This document shows positions 57,155-64,000 of a DNA stretch of 64,000 nucleotides, in pieces (position 1 is the stretch's first letter; every line of letters begins with the position of its first letter). The position numbers and the translations under genes are program-made. Source of the stretch: Aquilaria yunnanensis (Eukaryota; Streptophyta; Magnoliopsida; Malvales; Thymelaeaceae); the NCBI GenBank assembly GCA_039654915.1, contig CM077599.1, positions 16,494,501 to 16,558,500 of the forward strand. The letters run 5' to 3'. The notes under the pieces are model-generated. The model searched no databases and was not told where the DNA came from. It saw only the letters and a list, made by a program, of their open reading frames with translations.

Positions 57155-58416
57155 TAGGGGTGAAAAGGGATCGGGCTTTTTTCGGGTAGCTCGAGCTCGA
57201 GCTTGAGTTGAGGCATTTCGAGCCGGGCTTATTCGAGCTCGAGTTCAAGCCAAAAAATGGGCTCGAACTCTAAAAGGGACCGAGCTCGAGCTTGAACGTA
57301 TCCGGCCCTATAAACTCGTGAGCCTAACAGGCCTTGCCCTTTGTTTCTTTCCCAACAGGCCCAAACCCGTATCACTTCCTTCCTCCCCCAAGCGCCCGAG
57401 CCTCGTGCCTAATTAAATCCCATTTGCACCACCCACCTAGTCGCCCACCCATTCGCACCACGCCGCCGTCGACCAGGAAGGATCGCACCTCCAGCCTTGC
57501 GAACCTGATGCCTCCAGCCTTGCTGTCGACCAGGAAGGATACTTCGATGGAATCTAGGCTCCATAGCGGTATCTTACTCGATTTTACTGGGGAAGCGTTT
57601 CCCTTCGATTTCGAAGCGACCCCTCTTCGTTCCTCCTTGTATTTCACCTTCTTCTTCACGTTTTCCATCGTCCCGAGCTCAGCTTTCGTGGCATTTGTTG
57701 GCATCTCTGAGGTCCGATCACTCTATGGCTAGCCAATCTACCAAGGGGTCGGTTCATGATTTCACCGTTAAGGTCAGATTCTTTTTCAATTTCTTGGCCT
57801 TTTCCAGTTTGTTCTCTATTTGTTAAATTGGTCCCTGCTTGATCTTTGTTTGTGTGAACTTTGAAATGCATGACGATGAGCGACAACGACAACAACCCCG
57901 AGATCGAAAACAATCGCTGCCGACGATAACCCCACCCATGGTTCGGTGACGACCAACGATAGCCCCACCATGATCGCCACTGCCGTTGCAGCCGACGCTC
58001 CTAGCAGATGTCAGAGACCTAGATCGATAGCTTGAGGACAGAGACGGACTACGGTGCCTCCAGTTCCACTGTCGAAGACTCAAAAGAAGGAAAACGATGC
58101 CTTATTTGTAAAGTACACAAAATCAAGGTAGAATTGCAAACAATTAGAAAGTTTAGGATAGGTTTTTAAATTTTCCCTTATTTGGTTATCTATGTAAGAA
58201 AAATTACATATTCAGTCCCCATTTTTCATCTAAATTGTTGTTAGGGTATTAAGGATTTATGAGTTATTCGAGCCTAGCGGGCTTTCGATCCGAGCTCGAG
58301 CCCTTTTCGAGCCGAGCTCGAGCCTAAAAAAATTGGGCTCGAGCAATTCGAGCTCGAGCTCGAGTAGTGCCAAACAGTGAAGGGGCCGAGCTCGACCCGG
58401 CCCATTTTCAGCCCTA
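57155..58416. mobile_element. hAT-like element carrying captured gene sequence (1262 bp)
   Basis: TTGAGGAC is duplicated exactly at 57,147-57,154 and 58,417-58,424 (8 bp, as in hAT). Ends are TAGGGGTGAAAA and reverse complement TAGGGCTGAAAA. Subterminal regions are packed with GCTCGAGCTCGAGC words in both arms. The GC-richer interior (57,330-58,090) is unlike the arms and includes a probable host exon. Confidence 0.8.
57725..57772 (+). pseudogene. Captured first exon of a plant glutathione peroxidase-like gene
   Basis: ATG-started 16 codons read MASQSTKGSVHDFTVK and stop at a GT donor (AAG/GTCAGATTC). Plant phospholipid-hydroperoxide-type GPX proteins begin in this manner (…SVHDFTVKDA…), and their first intron falls after this lysine. 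Sequence after the donor looks intronic. No second exon is present inside the element, so this is a fragment. Confidence 0.6.
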
Positions 58417-58792
58417 TTGAGGACATTTGAGAAAAGTCAAAGCATAGAGAGAAAGAGGAAACAAAAGTGAATTGGGGTGAAAGAGGAGGGAAAATAATAA
58501 ATTTTAGAGTTTTTACAGATAAGGAAATTGACTATCTTTTTTGTCTCATTTCTTATTTTAGAAAATAAGATAAAAAAAAACTATTTGAGGTGCAAATGTA
58601 CTCAATATCCCCTAAACAGAGAAGATCTATAAAATTAATATCTCCCAAATAAAAAAAATCTATAAAATAAAGAAGCTATTGAAGATAATCTAAAGTCTTA
58701 AAGAAGAGGCAACGAGGAAAATGGTTCAGATTATGATCATGCAGAATGTGATATATAGATGGATACAACAGATTAACTTTATATTTTGGAAA

Positions 58793-59231
58793 ACTTACAA
58801 TTACCCCCTGAGACATATCCTAACCTATAGTTTAACCCCCCTCTATTTTTAAAACCTACACTTTGCACCTATATATTTTACACTACCCAATAGCAACTTT
58901 TAAAACTGTACGATAGTCATCTTCAGTAATTTTAATATCTCTAATATTTTTTTTATAATTAATATATATTTTAAATTATTATTTTTTTCTTTCTGTAAAT
59001 GCATTTTCTTCTTGTAAATGCATATCAGTATCTTTTAAAGGTCAATTAGCTATAAAAAAATATCAAAAATCTTAAAATTACTACAACATAATCATTAGAT
59101 AGTTTAAATTAAAGTTTCAAAAATTATTGTTGGATACTATAAAAGAAATAAAAGGGTAAAATTTAGGTTTTTTAAAATAGATGGGTTAAAGTGTAGGTTT
59201 GACTAAACTACAGGGGACTTTTGTTGTAAGT
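58793..59231. mobile_element. Inverted-repeat MITE (~440 bp)
   Basis: ACTTACAATTACCCCCTGAG at the left pairs with the reverse complement ACTTACAACAAAAGTCCCCTG at the right; pairing continues (AACCTACACTTT, TCTATTTT-AAAA). A clean target duplication was not found. Confidence 0.5.
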
Positions 59232-60431
59232 CTCTCTCTCTCTAAATATATATATATATATATGGTTATGTTGAGCTCAACATCATTTACAAGTAAATTT
59301 TTTTAATCAGAAGCCAGACATTTCCAAGTAATTGAGAGCGATATCCTTCATCAATGGCCACGTTAACTTTATACTAGTATAACGGTATATTATGTTATGC
59401 TAAGCGTTGCCATGTTTTTTTTTTAATATTTTTCATGTATGATGGTAAAAATGTAGGGTAAATGTAAAAAAATTTCTGATATTTTGGTAAAATACAATCT
59501 GCCAGTTTTTATTTTAAAAACGTGAAATTTACTACCGAGATTGTGCTGCTATTAACATTAATACGAGGGAAAATGATATTTTACATTTCGATTGAGGAAA
59601 TCTTGACAGTTAAAGTCACTCACCAAGCATCCAGACAGTTCGAGTTTATTAAAAAGATAAATAGCTTAATTTAAATTAGGACTTAAAAAAGTTACTAAGC
59701 TGGGAAAAATGTACAGCGGACCGTAGAATAAGAGGGAACACGCACGTATAAAGCGGAGGGGTGAGTGGGGACCACGAAGACAATGTCAGGGGGAGGGAAT
59801 TGGCGTGGCTCGACGGAAACACGAAAGCAGGGATGGTGTGTTGTGTAGGGGTGTAAGGAGACATTGCCTGCCATCCCTCTTCTCAGCCTTCTGCTGCATT
59901 GCTTTGCCATTGCATGATAGACTTAAGAGATTACACACTCCGACCCCTATGATTTTAGTCCCGTTGCTCCTGCTTATTTTATACTCCCTTTCTTTCATAT
60001 TTTCTTTTCTACTAGTATTTAATGTTTTTTTAGGTTATTGTGTATTATTCCCATATTTGATAAGTTATTTACCATATTATTCATATAACTATGATTTTAG
60101 CACTCATTTTTTTCTGTCTTCCTTAATTTATATGTAAAACAGGCAATAAAAGCAATTTTTTTTTAAAAAAAAAAACTTAATCACCGGACCAAACTCAAAT
60201 TAATGCGTTAAATAATATGGGATAAAAGAAATAATGCTTAGTGTTTAGTAGAGTTTTAATCTAGTGTGCGTATGTATATGGATTAGGCTCGGCAAAATTA
60301 TTATATGTATGCATGTAGATAACATTAAAATTCATCGTACTATGTGACTAATAAATATGTTCCTTTCAATGTACAGAAGGAAGTAAACTGACCAATAGAA
60401 ATTGAACATTAAAGTTCCCAATAATAATTGT
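59232..60431. other. Intergenic DNA without recognised genes
   Basis: Contains CT and AT slip repeats (59,232-59,262). Frames on both strands near 59,690-60,140 show no recognisable protein features. Confidence 0.4.
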
Positions 60432-61572
60432 GGGATAAAATTCAAATTTGGTCTCCTAACTTTAAAGATCGTCCTAATGTGGTCCCTTAATTCAAAAAGT
60501 GACTATTAAAATCCCCTAACTAAACTCACGTGTCCTATTTTGGTCCCTACAGTCAATTCAAGCTTTAGTTCCAACAGAAATTGCCTACGTGGCACCCAAA
60601 CTGTCACGTGACATCCTCTTTTATGACAATAAATGATAAGACTGGAAGAATAATAAATCATAAGCTAGAATTGACAACGTAAAATAATTTTAGGGACTTA
60701 AAAAATTAATAACCCTAATTTTCAGCTCTTCCCTAACTCTTATAGTTCGCCGCCGCTGTCTACGCCCACCTAGTTTCGATTGTCGAGATCGGCGGCATTT
60801 GCAGAAGTGGTGACAACTGTTCCTGACGAGTGTGGGAGAATGGGCGGTGGGAGAATGGGCGGCGGAGGAGGAATGGGTAGGTTCCTGCCTAGTTCGAGAT
60901 CTCCGATTTTGCCTTCACCGGCGGTGGAGGAGCGAGCAGTTGCCTGGGGTCAAGTGGGTACCGAATCGCAATGGGGCAATAGCACGTGAGCAACAACGAG
61001 CGACGTCCGGGGGTGGTTGGAAACGGTGGAGCGATCGATGGAGAGGGCAGCAGGCTAGAGCGCTGCCGGCGTGTGCTAGAGGTTAAAGGTTGGAGGCTAG
61101 TGTCGAGCAACAGAGGGAAGCTCTGGGGACCGCGAGGAGAAAAGGTTTGGGCCTTCTAGGGATTAGGGAGGCAAGACTGGCAGAGAAGCTAAAAGGGAAG
61201 AGAATGGATCGGTGGGAGAATGGGCGACGGAGAGGCAGAGGTGGGCGGCTGCATGGGTGGTGGAGGTGGTTGAGCATTTGGAAGATTATGGTTAATATGT
61301 GTCTTAAGTCCTTAATATTGTGTATTTTAATCAATTTTAGTCTCATACTTAATGTTCTTTCATACTAGTCACTCATTGCTATGACATAGGATGACACGTG
61401 GCAAAATGGGTGCCACATAGACATCTTCCATCCAAGTTAACGGCTTAAGCAACGGAATGGACTGAAATAGGACAAGTTAAGGGAGGTAGGGGACTTTAAT
61501 ATACACTATTGAAAGTAAGAGACCACATTAGGATAATCCTTAAAGTTAGGGGACCAAATTTGGATTTTACCC
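60432..61572. mobile_element. Mutator-like element (1141 bp) with a 9-bp target duplication and a GC-rich insert
   Basis: AATAATTGT is duplicated exactly at 60,423-60,431 and 61,573-61,581. Ends GGGATAAAATTCAAATTTGG and reverse complement GGGTAAAATCCAAATTTGG start inverted repeats of about 220 bp. The interior (about 60,725-61,265) is much richer in G and C than the arms and could be captured host DNA, but I could not name a gene. Confidence 0.85.
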
Positions 61573-61615
61573 AATAATTGTGGGTAGAAATATCAAATTC
61601 CCTATTAATTTTTTG

Positions 61616-62180
61616 GGTAGAGAGTGAATATGCCATTATATATTTTTTTTTACCCAATCTTTCACTAATATTTTAAAATGGGCTGAATATGCTACTACCA
61701 GTTAGAAAATAAAAAAAATGGTAAAAATAGCACATTTTAAAATCTTGGGATTATTATATATTTTTCAAAAAATAGCAGGATTTTTGATATTTTTGCCAAA
61801 AGAGGATTTAATCTCTGTTATTAGTGCTTCAATCCTATCGCTGTCTCCATCATCAGCACCCTAACCCCATCACTAACCTCCCACTGTCTCTACTGTCTAA
61901 TCTCCCAACCATCACCTGAGAGAGAGAGGGGGGGAGTATCAAATTACAAAAAAATTTTAAAGTTTATTAAAATTTACATTATTACCCTAAAATTTTAAAA
62001 CATGTCATTTTTAACTTTTTTTGTTAGCTTTTTTAACATTTTTCGTTAGATTTTTAATGGCTAATGACATATTCACTCTTAATTTGAAACTTCTGTGGCA
62101 TATCCGGCCCATTTTAAAACATTAGTAAGAGATTGGCAAAAAAATAAACTATAATGGCATATCCGCTCTTAACATAAAAC
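61616..62180. mobile_element. Inverted-repeat element (~560 bp)
   Basis: GAATATGCCATTATATATTT and CTAATATTTTAAAATGGGC at the left pair with GCCCATTTTAAAACATTAG and ATAATGGCATATCCGC at the right. A second inward copy of the motif (GACATATTCACTCTTAAT) lies near 62,067. No target duplication could be set. Confidence 0.5.
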
Positions 62181-64000
62181 ATCAGTGATAAATTTGGTAG
62201 TTTTGCCATAATTATAAGCGTTAACTAATAAGGTAAGTTTTTTATTTTTATTTTTATTTTTGCTGTTGACTAACGATATGAATATCTACTGTACAGGAGA
62301 ATGTAATTAATTTGTGAGGCACGTATAATATGAGACAGATAATTTAGAGCTCCCCGATTCCTATAATTTAAAAAGGGTTTGTCTATCATGTGCCCTAAGA
62401 GTATGTTAAGAACTATTAAATGAACACTTAATTATCATTGAAAAAGTAAAATGATATTAATTAAGGTTGAATCTCTTATAGTCTCAAATTACCCTTCCTA
62501 GATTTAATTGACATAATTACAAATCTCTTTGGCTCCATCCGTTCTCTGTCCCCCTAATTTTACTGTCATTTTTCTTTTGTTTTCATGGGAAAGAACATCC
62601 AACAGAAAACTTTTGTATTGCAGGTCAACTAACTATAATTCATTATTTTGGACACCATACAAGAAAAAAAATATGACACGAAAATAAGAGTTCTAAAGGT
62701 AATAAATGATTTAGTAATTCTTTTTCAAAGTCAAAATTCAACCATCACATATCTAAAATTTCAGATAAAAAAAAGATTTTATGTCTAGATGATATGAAAG
62801 AATTCTTGTTCCCAATTTTTTTTCCATAGATTGTACTAACATCATGATGAAAACTCGCATAATATGTCTGTTATTATTAGATTTGTTTAAATTAATAAAT
62901 TATATATTTACGGCACTTCCAACAGAATGAAAAAAAAAAAAACATAACCCCCATGTTAAACAAAAGTATCAAAATTAACAGGTAAATAGATAAATAATTA
63001 TTGACTGTAAAAGAAATGTAATATAAACATCTGTGTGGCAAAAGAAAAAAAAATTATTCATTTACTTTTGATAGTCAGGAACCAACAGAAATTAAAGCGA
63101 TGAGTTAATTTGAGAAGGATAATTTGGATATAAAAAGATATTTAAATTTAATTAATATCATATTACCTTTTCAAGAAGTATTAAATGTTCATTTTATACT
63201 TCTTAGCATGTCATCTTAGTTTATGATCTATCAAAGAAATAATTTACTAACAGAAATAACTTTGTGGGAGACTTGGGAGTTGTTTTTTCAAGAATTTTCA
63301 AAATCATTAAAAAGTTGAATTATAGGGTAGTAATATATTGGAAAGTAATAATTCGCAAATTTTAAACCATAAAATGATTGAGTAGTAATTGTAGGAAAAA
63401 CAATCTGAACAATACTGTATTGGATTAAGAGAACGATTTCTTGAGTTTTCACTTTGTAGTAGAGGTCATTCATTTACAATTTTTCAAAAATAACTTATCC
63501 AGCTTCACAAGGAGGAAAATGATTTTACAACAAACTATTAATGCAACATCTCTTCGGGTATAAGAATTTTAAAAATTTTGAAAATAATCTAACCAAACAT
63601 AATATTCTTTGAATTTGTTCCTATAATATATATTCAATTATTTTTATATTTTGAAAATCGTGAATTGTTATTTTCCAAAAATGTTATTTTGCTAGGATTT
63701 TCTTTAAATAAATTATACTCTACAAGAATTTTAAAATTTGTTTAACCAAAACGCGCATAACCCCATAAGTGCAGGTGATGGGGAATAAAGCATAAAGAAA
63801 CACCAAATTGAAAATAAAAAGCACATTGTCATTAATTCTGAGTAATAATATGCTGATGCCAATTATTTTTTATTTGTTTGGGTCGAACACGGCATTTTTA
63901 CAGCTTGTTGGATTAAGTTCAAAATAGAACAAAGCAGCTTCGATTATCTTTTGATTTTAACGCTGCTTTTGCATTACCTTTTGGTCTCAGATTTTCAATG
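62181..64000. other. Intergenic DNA without recognised genes
   Basis: AT-rich; no frame, RNA gene or transposon terminus was recognised. Confidence 0.4.

Larger units (their letters stand above)
56919..58690. mobile_element. Tourist/Harbinger-like MITE, split by a hAT element
   Basis: GGTCATCTTCAACAGCTTCT at the left pairs with the reverse complement GATTATCTTCAATAGCTTCT at the right, and TAA flanks both ends (56,916-56,918 and 58,691-58,693), fitting the 3-bp duplication of PIF/Harbinger elements. Without the inner hAT insertion and its duplication the element is about 0.5 kb. Confidence 0.7.

Noticed and set aside
60780..61368. Gly/Arg-rich frames on both strands
   Set aside because: They lie inside the Mutator-like element in a GC-rich insert and show no recognisable domain; treated as part of the element.

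Overview
This window is nuclear DNA from a flowering plant, very probably a eudicot. It holds intron-bearing plant genes (an IQD calmodulin-binding protein, a TLDc protein, ARF5/MONOPTEROS), AT-rich intergenic DNA, and many nested plant transposons. I cannot name the species. ARF5/MP and an IQD32-like gene lie in one neighbourhood here; from memory they are also near neighbours in Arabidopsis (At1g19850 and At1g19870), so this looks like a conserved ancestral block enlarged by transposons. All exon joins were worked out by hand from GT/AG sites and reading-frame continuity.

Region 1 (1-12,780) is the 3' part of a large Ty3/gypsy LTR retrotransposon of the Tat/Ogre type: dual RNase H and integrase (2-2080), about 7 kb of extra sequence, a polypurine tract and a 3.6-kb 3' LTR (9155-12,780). 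The extra sequence is the most striking part of the window. It carries four tandem ~0.8-kb cassettes, each encoding a ~182-aa basic, four-cysteine protein that resembles the nucleic-acid-binding cysteine-rich proteins of carla-/viti-like plant viruses (one copy has a nonsense codon). These are followed by an intronless LOG-like gene (cytokinin riboside 5'-monophosphate phosphoribohydrolase family). Three of the four cysteine-protein cassettes and the LOG gene share a recognisable promoter module ending in CTATAAAT; the first cassette has a decayed version. An 87-bp minisatellite between them looks like an amplified piece of that promoter region. A second array (86 bp x 9, with an inverted repeat in each unit) sits just before the 3' LTR. 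I read this as a retrotransposon carrying a private set of co-regulated cargo genes.

Region 2 (12,780-24,250) holds a Mutator-like non-autonomous element, a small MITE, the IQD gene (+, 14,785-18,771), repeat-rich DNA, and the TLDc gene (-, 21,198-23,973). Region 3 (24,250-32,700) has no convincing gene but contains MITE-like elements, a tandem repeat and a well-bounded fold-back Mutator-like element with a 9-bp target duplication.

Region 4 (32,700-41,000) holds an intronless membrane-anchored methyltransferase-like gene (+) convergent with the ARF5/MP gene (-, 14 coding exons, 945 aa). Region 5 (41,400-64,000) is a transposon graveyard with no intact host gene. It contains a TRIM retroelement inside a Mutator-like element, two hAT-like elements of about 0.5 kb, a LINE remnant, and a hAT element that carries what looks like the first exon of a glutathione peroxidase gene and is itself nested in a Tourist/Harbinger-like MITE. 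A further Mutator-like element has a perfect 9-bp target duplication.
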